Shown here piece by piece: positions 28,289 to 36,549 of a DNA stretch of 64,000 bases (position 1 is the first letter of the stretch; every line of letters starts with the position of its first letter). A model generated the notes under the pieces. The model was not told the DNA's origin. It was given only the letters and a program-made list of their open reading frames with translations, and ran no database searches. Location of the stretch: contig JAWKVM010000015.1 of assembly GCA_041398025.1 (NCBI GenBank), positions 62,001 to 126,000 on the forward strand, read 5' to 3'. The stretch is from JANQPX01 sp041398025. Its GTDB lineage: Bacteria; Pseudomonadota; Alphaproteobacteria; Geminicoccales; Geminicoccaceae. The position numbers and the translations under genes were made by a program.

Positions 28289-30301
28289 CTATCCCAAGCT
28301 TTCCCGGACCCGCGCGGCAATCGCCTCGGCCGTGATGCCGAATCGCTCATACAGCTCTTTATAGGGTGCCGAGGCGCCAAATCCATGGATTGCGATCACA
28401 TGCCGCTCTTCGTCGCCGACATAGCGGCCCCAGCCATAAGGCGAGGCCGCCTCGATCGCAAGCCGCAGGCCCTCACCGAGCACGGATTGCCGATAGCCGA
28501 CATCCTGCTGATCGAACAGTTCCTGGCAGGGCATGGAGACCACCGCGGTCGCGATACCATCAGCCTCCAGAGCCTTGGCCGCGTCGAGCGCGATCGACAC
28601 TTCGGAGCCGGTGGCGATCAGCGTCGCCCGGCGCTGGCCATCCGCTTCCTTGATCACGTAGCCGCCCTTGGCCGAGAGATTGCCGCCCTCGGCATCGCGC
28701 ATCGTCGGCACACCCTGCCGGGTCAGCGCCAGGACGGAGGGTCCGTCATGCCTGGCGATGGCCAGCGCCCAGCACTCCGCCGTCTCGATCGCGTCGGCGG
28801 GTCGCATCACCCAAAGTCCGGGAATCGCGCGCAGGCTCGGCAGCTGCTCGATCGGCTGATGGGTCGGACCGTCCTCGCCGAGGCCGATCGAGTCGTGGGT
28901 CATGACGTAGATGACCCGCTGCTGCATCAGCGCCGACAGGCGGATCGCTGGCCGGCAATAGTCGGTGAAGATCAGGAAGGTGCCGCCATAGGGAATGACG
29001 CCGCCATGCAGCGCCATGCCGTTCATCGCCGCGGCCATGCCATGCTCGCGCACGCCATAATGGATATAGCGGCCGCCGGGCTGATCCGCGGTCTGCACCG
29101 TCAGCGCCTTGGTCTTGGTCAGGTTCGAGCCGGTGAGATCGGCGGAACCGCCCACCAGCTCCGGCACCGCCTCGGTGAAGACCTCGAGCGCCTCCTGGCT
29201 GGCCTTGCGCGTCGCCCAGCCCGGCCGCTCCTCGGCGAGTCTTTTCTTGTGGGCGTCGAGCGCCGCCTGCAGCGACGGCAGCGCCGGCGCGCTCAAGGCA
29301 CCGACAAAGGCGCCCTTCTCCGGCGCCGCGTCCAGCCGTGCCTGCCATTCCTGCCGGGTTTCCGCCTGACGCCTGCCGACCTCCCGCCAGGCCTGGAGAA
29401 TGGATGCCGGGATCTCGAACGGCGGGTGGTGCCAGCCGAGTTCCCTGCGCGCCGCCTCGATCTCTTCGGCACCGAGCGGTGCGCCATGCACGCCCGCCGT
29501 CCCGGCCTTCCCCGGCGAACCCTTGCCGATCACCGTGCGACAGGCGATCAGAGACGGCCGATCGGAGCCTAGCGCTTCGTCGATCGCCGCTTCGATCTCG
29601 TCCGGATCATGGCCATCGGCCTGCATCACATGCCAGCCATAGGCCTGGAAACGGCCGAGCTGATGGGTCGACATGGCGAGCGATGTCGGCCCGTCGATCG
29701 AGATCTGGTTGTCGTCGTAGAGGACGATCAGCCGTCCGAGCTTCTGATGCCCGGCGAGCGCCGCCGCCTCGTGGCTGATGCCTTCCATCAGGTCGCCGTC
29801 GCTGGCGATCACATAGGTCCAGTGATCGACCAGATCGCGCCCGAACCGCGCCGCCAGATGACGTTCGGCCAGCGCCATGCCGACCGCCGTGGCAAATCCC
29901 TGCCCGAGCGGCCCCGTGGTCGTCTCGACACCGGGCGTGTGCCCCACCTCGGGATGGCCCGGCGTGATCGAGCCCCACTGACGGAAGTTGCGGATCTGCT
30001 CGATGGTCATCTTGGGATAACCGGTCAGATGCAGCAGCGCGTAGAGCAGCATCGAGCCATGGCCGGCGGACAGCACGAAGCGATCGCGATCGAACCAGTC
30101 GGGATCGCCGGCATCGAAGCGAAGAAACTTGGAGAACAGCACGGTTGCGACATCCGCCATGCCCATGGGCATGCCAGGATGGCCCGAATTGGCCTGCTCC
30201 ACCGCATCCATGGCAAGGGCACGAATCGCATTCGCCATGTCCTGATGACAAACGGCGACGGCGGACGAATCGTTGGTCTCGGCATTCGACGGTGAGGTCA
30301 T
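28289..30301 (-). CDS. tkt: Transketolase
   Basis: Thiamine-diphosphate enzyme that moves two-carbon units between sugar phosphates (pentose phosphate or Calvin-type reactions), 670 residues. Visible: the N-terminal ANSGHPGMPMGMAD, the ThDP motif around ASDGDLMEGISHEAAALAG to YDDNQISIDGP, the second-domain HDSIGLGEDGPTHQP with catalytic histidine, and a C-terminal domain with SMPCQELFDQQ. First in a minus-strand unit with gap 64 bp and pgk further downstream. No phosphoribulokinase or RuBisCO gene is present here. Confidence 0.98.
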   Translation of the reverse strand: MTSPSNAETNDSSAVAVCHQDMANAIRALAMDAVEQANSGHPGMPMGMADVATVLFSKFLRFDAGDPDWFDRDRFVLSAGHGSMLLYALLHLTGYPKMTIEQIRNFRQWGSITPGHPEVGHTPGVETTTGPLGQGFATAVGMALAERHLAARFGRDLVDHWTYVIASDGDLMEGISHEAAALAGHQKLGRLIVLYDDNQISIDGPTSLAMSTHQLGRFQAYGWHVMQADGHDPDEIEAAIDEALGSDRPSLIACRTVIGKGSPGKAGTAGVHGAPLGAEEIEAARRELGWHHPPFEIPASILQAWREVGRRQAETRQEWQARLDAAPEKGAFVGALSAPALPSLQAALDAHKKRLAEERPGWATRKASQEALEVFTEAVPELVGGSADLTGSNLTKTKALTVQTADQPGGRYIHYGVREHGMAAAMNGMALHGGVIPYGGTFLIFTDYCRPAIRLSALMQQRVIYVMTHDSIGLGEDGPTHQPIEQLPSLRAIPGLWVMRPADAIETAECWALAIARHDGPSVLALTRQGVPTMRDAEGGNLSAKGGYVIKEADGQRRATLIATGSEVSIALDAAKALEADGIATAVVSMPCQELFDQQDVGYRQSVLGEGLRLAIEAASPYGWGRYVGDEERHVIAIHGFGASAPYKELYERFGITAEAIAARVRESLG

Positions 30302-30531
30302 GTGATCAATCGTTCTTCTGCTGTCCGCGGAAGGACCTGGATGGATGCAAGGGATGGGATCGCCATCACGCTTGGGAACGGTGACCCCAACCTCATTGTT
30401 TTTCGGGAAAAATCAATATGATTCCTTGACGCACCTCAATCAGAGGTCATGTCGAGTTGACGTGCCGCGTGTTCTATGTCAAGTCAGATCGCTAAATAGT
30501 TGTTTTTTAAGTCGAGGATTCCCCGAAAGCT
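30302..30531. promoter_or_regulatory. Divergent promoter region of tkt and the zapA block
   Basis: 230 bp between the tkt start and the first gene of the zapA block, reading in opposite directions, so both promoters must be here. An AT-rich part with TAAATAGTTGTTTTTTAAG lies at 30492-30512, next to the plus-strand start. Exact boxes cannot be assigned with confidence. Confidence 0.4.
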
Positions 30532-30831
30532 ATGTCTGCGCTCAAAATAGCCGAGCAGCACCTGAACGAGGCCTTGTCCCGCCTGGAGCATGTGATGGCG
30601 CGCCGTCTGACTGCGGCTGATCCGGACCAGGCAGCGGTCATCGATCGGCTGACCAACGAGCGGGATGCGCTGAGCGAGGATGTCGAGCGCTTGCGCGCCG
30701 AGTGTGAACGCCTGAGCGAGGCGCTCGCGACGCTCGAAAGCGAACATGACGACGTCAAGCGCACTACCGGACAGGTGGCAACCCGGCTCGACAGTTCCAT
30801 CGACGAACTCGATCGGATGATCGGAGACTAG
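30532..30831 (+). CDS. Small coiled-coil protein upstream of zapA (DUF4164-like)
   Basis: A 99-residue, highly charged helical protein with heptad pattern (ERDALSEDVERLRAECERLS, EALATLESEHDD), therefore a coiled coil with no membrane segment. Small coiled-coil proteins of this kind are regularly encoded right before zapA in alphaproteobacteria; the stop is 5 bp before the zapA start. A role with the division ring is inferred from that context. Confidence 0.75.
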   Translation: MSALKIAEQHLNEALSRLEHVMARRLTAADPDQAAVIDRLTNERDALSEDVERLRAECERLSEALATLESEHDDVKRTTGQVATRLDSSIDELDRMIGD

Positions 30832-30836
30832 ACGCC

Positions 30837-31184
30837 ATGCCCATGGTCGAGATCACCGTCAATGGCCGCCGGCATTCCGTACATTGCGGCGAAGGCGAGG
30901 AGGCCCGCGTCCGGGGCCTTGCCCAGTATATCGACCGCAAGGTCGCCGAGCTCGCGGTCGACGGTACCAAGATCGGCGACGCCCGGCTGATGCTGCTGGC
31001 GAGCCTGATGGTCGCCGACGAGCTCTCGGATGCCTATGACAAGATCCAGGAGCTCGAAGCCGCAAAAAATGGCGGCTCCGCGCCTGCAGCGTCATCCGCC
31101 GAGCATGAGCGTCAGGCTGCGGCCTTGATCGAACAGGTCGCCGATCAGTTGAATGCAGTTGCCGCGGAGCTCGAGAGAGCTTAA
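30837..31184 (+). CDS. zapA: Cell-division protein ZapA
   Basis: A 115-residue FtsZ-associated protein. It begins VEITVNGRRHSVHCGEGEEA, then RVRGLAQYIDRKVAEL and LMLLASLMVADELSDAYD, the typical ZapA N-terminal domain, and ends in a coiled-coil (ALIEQVADQLNAVAAELE). It bundles FtsZ filaments. It stands in the conserved arrangement zapA, 6S RNA, 5-formyl-THF cyclo-ligase. Confidence 0.94.
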   Translation: MPMVEITVNGRRHSVHCGEGEEARVRGLAQYIDRKVAELAVDGTKIGDARLMLLASLMVADELSDAYDKIQELEAAKNGGSAPAASSAEHERQAAALIEQVADQLNAVAAELERA

Positions 31185-31190
31185 CTAAAG

Positions 31191-31357
31191 GATGGCGGTC
31201 GCTGCCTGGTGCGTCAGGTCCACAGATCCCTGGGGCCAATGTTCTCTCGATAGGGAGCTGTCCCTGTCCTGGCCGTGGTCAGGGCATTACGGCGCCCACC
31301 TGCGTAAGCAGGCCACAGAGGACTTACCGGACCAACGGCCAAGGTGGCTCCGCCACT
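31191..31357 (+). ncRNA. ssrS: 6S RNA
   Basis: The non-coding interval between zapA and the 5-formyl-THF cyclo-ligase gene is the conserved site of 6S RNA in proteobacteria. The ends pair: TGGCGG (31193-31198) with CCGCCA (31350-31355), forming the closing stem, and the middle contains many complementary GC-rich blocks (for example CCTGGTGCGTC region and GGCCGTGGTCAGGGC). A short hairpin and TATTTTTCTTT follow. 6S RNA mimics an open promoter and holds RNA polymerase with sigma-70. Ends are approximate. Confidence 0.75.
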
Positions 31358-31383
31358 ATTTTTCTTTAACGGCTGCGCCGGTT

Positions 31384-31977
31384 ATGGGCATGAACCTTCC
31401 GAGCTTGGCGGACCAGAAGGCCGATCTACGGAAACGCTGCTATGACAGGCGTATCCGGATCGAGAAGACCGAGGCCGATGCCGCTGCTTCGGCGATTGCG
31501 GGGCGTGTAAACCAGCTGGTGGACATCGATGACGGCACGACCGTTTCCGCCTACTGGCCCCTTCCCGGCGAACTCGACCCCCGCCCTGCCTTGTTCGCGC
31601 TAGGTGAGCGCGGGGCCACGCTGGCCCTGCCGCGGGTGATTGGTGACGGCCATCCCCTCGCCTTCCATGCCTGGCAGCCTGACGATCGCCTGATCGAAGG
31701 GGGCTTCAAGGTGATGGAACCGGCCATGGACGCGCCCGTCGCCACGCCGTCGATCCTGCTGGTGCCGCTTCTGGCCTTCGATCGCGGCTGCCGACGCCTG
31801 GGTCATGGCAAAGGCTATTACGACCGCACCCTTCAGGGTTTGCGAGCAAACGATCGCACCGTCCGGGCGGTCGGCATCGCCTTTGCGGCGCAGGAGGTCG
31901 AGCGCGTGCCGACCAACGACTTCGATCAGACCCTGGACATGGTGATCACCGAACAGGCGGTCTTCCGGCCCGCATGA
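31384..31977 (+). CDS. 5-formyltetrahydrofolate cyclo-ligase
   Basis: A 197-residue ATP-dependent enzyme that turns 5-formyl-THF into 5,10-methenyl-THF. Visible: LADQKADLRKRCYDRR at the N-terminus and the family signature DRGCRRLGHGKGYYDRTL near residue 140. The open frame runs through the 6S RNA region upstream, but the protein should start at ATG 31384 or 31390. It overlaps the next gene by 4 bp (ATGA). Confidence 0.93.
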   Translation: MGMNLPSLADQKADLRKRCYDRRIRIEKTEADAAASAIAGRVNQLVDIDDGTTVSAYWPLPGELDPRPALFALGERGATLALPRVIGDGHPLAFHAWQPDDRLIEGGFKVMEPAMDAPVATPSILLVPLLAFDRGCRRLGHGKGYYDRTLQGLRANDRTVRAVGIAFAAQEVERVPTNDFDQTLDMVITEQAVFRPA

Positions 31978-32441
31978 TCCGGCTCCCTCGGTCGAACAAC
32001 GCGATCGCGGCCATGGTCATCCTCGCCTTTCTTTCCGCCTGCGGCAGCAGTCCGCCGGCCACGCTGGGCCTCGACGGCGGCCGGCTTGCCCCCTGTCCCG
32101 ATCGCCCCAACTGCGTCACGAGCAATGCCGAGGACGAGGCGCATCACATCGCGCCTTTTTCCCTCGCTCTCGACCACGCGGCGACCTGGAGCGCCTTGAA
32201 GGAAGCCGTCGCCAACCTGCCGCGCACGGCGATCATCACCGACGACGGCAGCTATCTGCACGCCGAAGCGAGAAGCCGCCTCTTCGGCTTCGTCGATGAC
32301 CTCGAATTCCAGCTCCGCCCCGACGACGACGTGATCGCCATCCGATCCGCCGCGCGCAATGGCTATTCGGATCTCGGCGTGAACGCCGAGCGCATCCAAA
32401 CCCTGCGCGCGAGCCTGGAGGCCGCCGGCGTCCTGCGCTGA
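31974..32441 (+). CDS. DUF1499-family lipoprotein
   Basis: 155 residues. The N-terminal hydrophobic stretch ends in a lipobox, LSAC, so it is probably a lipoprotein. The DUF1499 core is visible: CPDRPNCVTSNAEDEAHHI, then TWSALKEAVANLPRT, AEARSRLFGFVDDLEFQ and RSAARNGYSDLGVNAERI. Family function is unknown. Its ATG overlaps the preceding stop, so the two are co-translated. Confidence 0.85.
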   Translation: MIRLPRSNNAIAAMVILAFLSACGSSPPATLGLDGGRLAPCPDRPNCVTSNAEDEAHHIAPFSLALDHAATWSALKEAVANLPRTAIITDDGSYLHAEARSRLFGFVDDLEFQLRPDDDVIAIRSAARNGYSDLGVNAERIQTLRASLEAAGVLR

Positions 32442-32717
32442 ACCGCCTGTGCGGTGGCGTATCAGGGCCGCCGCACCTTGAATGCCAGCACGTCCCATCT
32501 GTCCCGCCGCTCGAACCGCCCGGCAACCTCTGTCCGGCCGCCATGCCACGCCTTGCCGAAACCGGCATCATGATGTCCCTGGGTTCCAGTTCCTACCGCA
32601 GCAGAAGGCTTGCGGTTTGTCAGTTTTTCGCCATTCTTGCAGGATCGAAAATGACAGAGCCGGCCTGTGCTTGCCCGCTAATCGGGTCCGGTCAAAATCC
32701 AGGAAGAGAGGCGTCCG

Positions 32718-33887
32718 ATGACGAGAATTGGCAAGATCACGGCCGGGTTGATGGGAGCCGCACTGGCGTTTTCGGCAGCGAATGCCGCCGCCGAAGGCGT
32801 CAAGGTCGGCCTGATCTACACCCTCTCCGGCCCGCCGGCCGTGCTCGGCGAGCAGGCGCGCGACGGCTTTCTCCTGGCCCTCGACGATCTCGGCGGCAAG
32901 CTCGGCGGCCTTGATGCCGAGGTCACCGTGGTCGACGACGAGCTGAAGCCGGATGTCGCCGTCAACAAGGCGAAGGAGCTGGTCGAGCGCAACCAGGTCG
33001 ACTTCGTGGTCGGCCCGATCTTTTCGAACATTCTGATGGCGATCATGAAGCCGGTTACCGACAGCGGCACCATCCTGATCAGCTCGAACGCCGGCACCTC
33101 CAACTTCGCCGGCGCCGAATGCAACGCCAATTTCTTCGTGACATCCTATCAGAACGACCAGAATCACGAGGTCCTCGGGAAATATGCCGAGGATCAAGGT
33201 TACAAAAGAGTCTTTCTGATGGCGCCGAACTACCAGGCGGGCAAGGACAGTCTGGCCGGCTTCAAGCGCCATTTCACCGGCGAGGTCACGGACGAGATCT
33301 ACACGCCGCTCGGCCAGCTCGACTTCTCCGCCGAGCTCGCACAGATCGCCGCCTCCGCCCCGGATGCCGTCTTCACCTTCATGCCCGGCGGCATGGGCGT
33401 GAACCTGGTGAAGCAGTATCGTCAAGCCGGGCTTGAAGCCATTCCTTTTCTCTCCGCCTTCACGGTCGACGAGACCACGCTTCCGGCGCAACAGGACGCC
33501 GCTGTCGGCTTCTTCGGCGGCGCCAACTGGGCGCCCGATATGGACAACGAAGCCTCCAAGGCCTTCGTCGCCGCCTATGAAGCCAAATATGACCGCGTGC
33601 CCGGCACCTACGCCATGCAGGCCTACGACGCCGCCAAGCTGATCGACAGCGCGCTCGCGGCGACCGGTGGCGATATGAGCGACAAGGACGCGCTCCGCGC
33701 CGCCCTCGAGGCCGCCGACTTCCAGTCGCTGCGCGGCGACTTCACTTTCGGCGACAACCACTACCCGATCCAGGACTTCTATCTGGTCAAGGTCGCCAAA
33801 CGCGACGACGGCAAGTACCAGACGGAAATCGCGGAAAAAATCTTCGACGACTACCAGGACGTCTACGCCAAAGACTGCCAGATGTAA
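32718..33887 (+). CDS. Branched-chain amino acid type ABC substrate-binding protein, orphan
   Basis: A 389-residue periplasmic binding protein of the LivJ type. Signal peptide ends near ANAAAEG. The mature part has KVGLIYTLSGPPAVLGEQAR at the start, DFVVGPIFSNILMAIM, the YQNDQNHEVLGKYAEDQGYK segment and GDFTFGDNHYPIQDFY near the end. AGGAAGAGAGG stands before ATG 32718. No permease or ATPase genes follow; the next element is a broken IS630. The ligand is not predictable: such proteins bind amino acids, amides, aromatic acids or urea. Confidence 0.9.
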   Translation: MTRIGKITAGLMGAALAFSAANAAAEGVKVGLIYTLSGPPAVLGEQARDGFLLALDDLGGKLGGLDAEVTVVDDELKPDVAVNKAKELVERNQVDFVVGPIFSNILMAIMKPVTDSGTILISSNAGTSNFAGAECNANFFVTSYQNDQNHEVLGKYAEDQGYKRVFLMAPNYQAGKDSLAGFKRHFTGEVTDEIYTPLGQLDFSAELAQIAASAPDAVFTFMPGGMGVNLVKQYRQAGLEAIPFLSAFTVDETTLPAQQDAAVGFFGGANWAPDMDNEASKAFVAAYEAKYDRVPGTYAMQAYDAAKLIDSALAATGGDMSDKDALRAALEAADFQSLRGDFTFGDNHYPIQDFYLVKVAKRDDGKYQTEIAEKIFDDYQDVYAKDCQM

Positions 33888-34039
33888 GGGCCGAGGCGGC
33901 CCGGCCTTGACTTGCCTGAGACCGGCCCGGGCGACCGGGTCACTGCAGGTCGAAGGCTGAGCGTGGCTCGAACGGGTTTGGGGCGTTGCATGGCTGCTGC
34001 TGAGCTGGAGACTGCGGATCGGCTGGTCTGATCGATAGC

Positions 34040-34656
34040 GAAGATTCCCTGTGGATGGCGGATTTGCTATCATTTTCGTGAGCGGCTTGAGACGGTCGTT
34101 GCCGATCGGACCAGTTTGCAAAAGCATGTTTGGCGGGCAGAGATCGTGCTGCTGACGGCTGCTGGTCCTGGAACCGACGAGATCATGCGGCGCACGGGCA
34201 GGAGCGCTTCATGACCGACGGCATCGATGGCCTGCTACGCGACCGGACCCGGCCAGCGGGCAAGACGCCAATCTCGGACGCCGTCGTCGCCGGGATGATC
34301 GGGAAAACGCTGCATGAGACGCCGCCCGCTGCAGCCCATTGGACGGTTCGCGACAGGGCAGAGACCATGGGCATGAAAAGGTCCGCCAGTGGCTCGCCCG
34401 CCATCCTCGCTGGACCTTCCCTTTCACGCCGATGTCGGCGTCCCGGCTGAATGCGGTCGAAAACTTCTTCGCCAGGCTCACCAAGCGTCGGCTCAGGCGG
34501 GGCGCGTTCCGCTCGGTCGCCGATCTTCAGGCAGCGATCAATCGCTTCATCGACCAGCACGACAAAGAGCCCAAGCCGTTCGTCTGGACGGCCAAGCCGG
34601 ATGAGATCATCGCCGCTGTCAACCGTGAGCGCCAAACGTTCCGAACGCAGCACTAG
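34040..34656 (+). pseudogene. IS630-family transposase remnant with internal deletion
   Basis: Three pieces of one IS630 transposase lie in three reading frames. QKHVWRAEIVLLTAAGPGTDE and EIMRRTG come first, then QERFMTDGIDGLLRDRTRP and HWTVRD, then WLARHPRWTFPFTPMSAS, NAVENFFARLTKRRLRRG and FVWTAKPDEII. The middle part, with the first two catalytic aspartates of the DDE triad, is missing; the glutamate in NAVENFF remains. It cannot be active. Terminal inverted repeats were not identified. The flanking 34657-34865 stretch has no gene. Confidence 0.85.
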
Positions 34657-34865
34657 AAGACCTGCGCACGGATAGGATTTGCTTTGGCGTTATCCTTCCA
34701 ATTCGATTGAAGAAGGAGCAACACCGCCATGTCGTGTCACCGGCTTGGTCATGAGATGATGTTTTGGGGCAAGCGAGAAGCGATCATCGCCTGACAAGAT
34801 CGCCGGTTCGTGATGTTTCGCACGCTGCTGCAGCCGAGATTCGACCGCTGAGGGTCTCAGCCGGT

Positions 34866-35702
34866 TCAGCTGCGGCGCGGGCCAGCCGCCATCGTCGAGC
34901 CCGCGGCTTTCAGAGCCTCCAAGGCGTCGCCGAGGGCGTCCTGATAGGCAGGCATGGCGTGGATGTCGCCATGGCCGGCGCCGTCGATCCTGCGATCGAA
35001 GACGAGATTCGGAAGGGCCTGGCGTAGTGCGGCGGTTCGCTCGGGCTTGATCACCCGGTCGTTCTCGGCGGCGATGATGGCGGCCGGTGTCGGGTTGGCG
35101 ACCATGAAGTCGACGCTGGGGAAGCGATGCTTCAGCAGCAAGCCGACCGGCAGCCATGGATAGGCGGCTTTTGCGACGGCTTCGATCGAGTCGTAGGGCG
35201 TGATCAGAAGGACGCCGTCGAGCGGCCGCTGCTTCGAGAGATAGCTCGCGATGCCCGAGCCGAGGGAGATCCCGAGCGCATAGACCGCTTGCGGCGCAAG
35301 AGCCTGGACCAGGCGGTCATGGATCGCCTCGGCATCGCCGAGAAGCTCGGCCTCGCCGGGCGAGCCGCCGCTCTCACCGTAGCCGCGATAGTGGAAGACG
35401 GCGACATGCAGGCCCGCGAAGGCCGCGGCCAGGTCCTGTCCCAGGACTTCGGCATCCTGGGCATTGCCACCAAAGCCGATCACCAGCCCGTCCGACGGCA
35501 GATCACCCCTCGGCGCGAACAGCATGCCGGCAAGCGTCACGCCGTCCTCGCGCGCGATCGTCAGGCGCTCAGGCGAAAACGGATGGTCGAGCGGACGGCT
35601 GGGCAGCCTCGTGCCGGGAAAGATCAGCGAGGCCTGGGCGCCATACATGAGGGCGACCAGGGAACCATAGCCAAGAGCCAGGAAAAGCAACGCCTTCATC
35701 AT
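34866..35702 (-). CDS. Membrane-anchored alpha/beta hydrolase
   Basis: A 278-residue serine hydrolase fold of the BEM46/FrsA-like type. The N-terminus (MMKALLFLALGYGSLVALMY) is a membrane anchor or signal. The nucleophile elbow is GISLGSGIAS near residue 145; HYRGYGESGG is typical of the family; the acid-containing segment is IIAAENDRVIKP and the histidine GAGHGDIH near residue 250. Substrate unknown. A CtrA-like motif lies about 100 bp before the start. Confidence 0.85.
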   Translation of the reverse strand: MMKALLFLALGYGSLVALMYGAQASLIFPGTRLPSRPLDHPFSPERLTIAREDGVTLAGMLFAPRGDLPSDGLVIGFGGNAQDAEVLGQDLAAAFAGLHVAVFHYRGYGESGGSPGEAELLGDAEAIHDRLVQALAPQAVYALGISLGSGIASYLSKQRPLDGVLLITPYDSIEAVAKAAYPWLPVGLLLKHRFPSVDFMVANPTPAAIIAAENDRVIKPERTAALRQALPNLVFDRRIDGAGHGDIHAMPAYQDALGDALEALKAAGSTMAAGPRRS

Positions 35703-35799
35703 ATCGAGCCGAGAACGCCAATGCAGTGCTCAATCCAATGTCCTCGCTCGACGACGATGCCATCCCAGCCGTCCTGCCTATGGTGATAGTCCCTTGAGG

Positions 35800-35814
35800 T
35801 TAAAGTTGTGTTAA
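35800..35814. promoter_or_regulatory. CtrA-like motif TTAA-N7-TTAA
   Basis: TTAA at 35800-35803 and TTAA at 35811-35814, with seven bases between, exactly the consensus for the alphaproteobacterial cell-cycle regulator CtrA. It is about 100 bp upstream of the hydrolase start. In GC-rich DNA the motif is rare, but one site is not proof. Confidence 0.4.
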
Positions 35815-35901
35815 TCACGGACGGAAAGATCATCGACGACGCATGACCGGCTCGGCGGCCATGCGCCGCTCGGGCTGCAGGGCCTCCCGCGGCGCAAGCC
35901 G

Positions 35902-36429
35902 TCACTTCAGGTCCTTCGGCCGCACGAAGGACGAGAGGTAACCGCATCCTGGGGCCACCTCGTTCCACGAGCGCAGATCGAGATCGACCACCGCCAGCGC
36001 CGCGGTCGGGAATTTCGCGGCCATGGCCCTCATGCCGAGCGGATCGCCATTGGTCACGAGATTCCCGGCAAAGGTCGCAAGACCGGGATTATGGCCGACG
36101 ATCATGACGCTCTCGACGTCGTCGTCCAGCCGCTGCACGGAGGCGAACAGCTCCCCGGCAGACGCCAGATAGAGCGACACGCGCATCGTCACCTTCGGTG
36201 CTGCGCCCGCCTCGCGCTCCCATTCGGCGGTGACCAGTTCCAGCGTCTGACGCGCGCGCTCGGCCGTCGAGCAGAGCACCAGATCGGGCAGAAGGTCTCG
36301 GCCGCTCATATAACGGCCGATCACCGGCGCCGCGCGCCGCCCTCTCGGTGCGAGCGGCCGTGACATGTCGTCGAGATCGTCCTGATCCCAGCTCGATTTC
36401 GCATGCCGCAGCAGCAAGAGCCTGCGCAT
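35902..36429 (-). CDS. sixA: Histidine phosphatase, SixA type
   Basis: A 175-residue phosphatase of the phosphoglycerate-mutase-like superfamily. The catalytic RHG-type motif is LLLRHAKSSWDQDD at the N-terminus; the second arginine is in STAERARQT near residue 57; the second histidine is in VMIVGHNPGL near residue 112. SixA removes phosphate from histidine-phosphorylated proteins (for example phosphotransfer domains). It is divergent from the polyphosphate kinase gene; both handle phospho-histidine chemistry, but a direct link is inference. Confidence 0.88.
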   Translation of the reverse strand: MRRLLLLRHAKSSWDQDDLDDMSRPLAPRGRRAAPVIGRYMSGRDLLPDLVLCSTAERARQTLELVTAEWEREAGAAPKVTMRVSLYLASAGELFASVQRLDDDVESVMIVGHNPGLATFAGNLVTNGDPLGMRAMAAKFPTAALAVVDLDLRSWNEVAPGCGYLSSFVRPKDLK

Positions 36430-36549
36430 TTGGCTATGTCTCCCGGCCGTTCTTGAGCCTTCGCTTACGGTTTTCCTCTATTCTCCTTGACCTCGACCGT
36501 AGCTCATGGTGCGCTGAACCGCGACTCCAAGCTGAGGAGAAACGACCTG

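Noticed and set aside
30345..30620. 91-codon frame in the tkt upstream region
   Set aside because: Overlaps the coiled-coil gene in another frame; no ribosome site.
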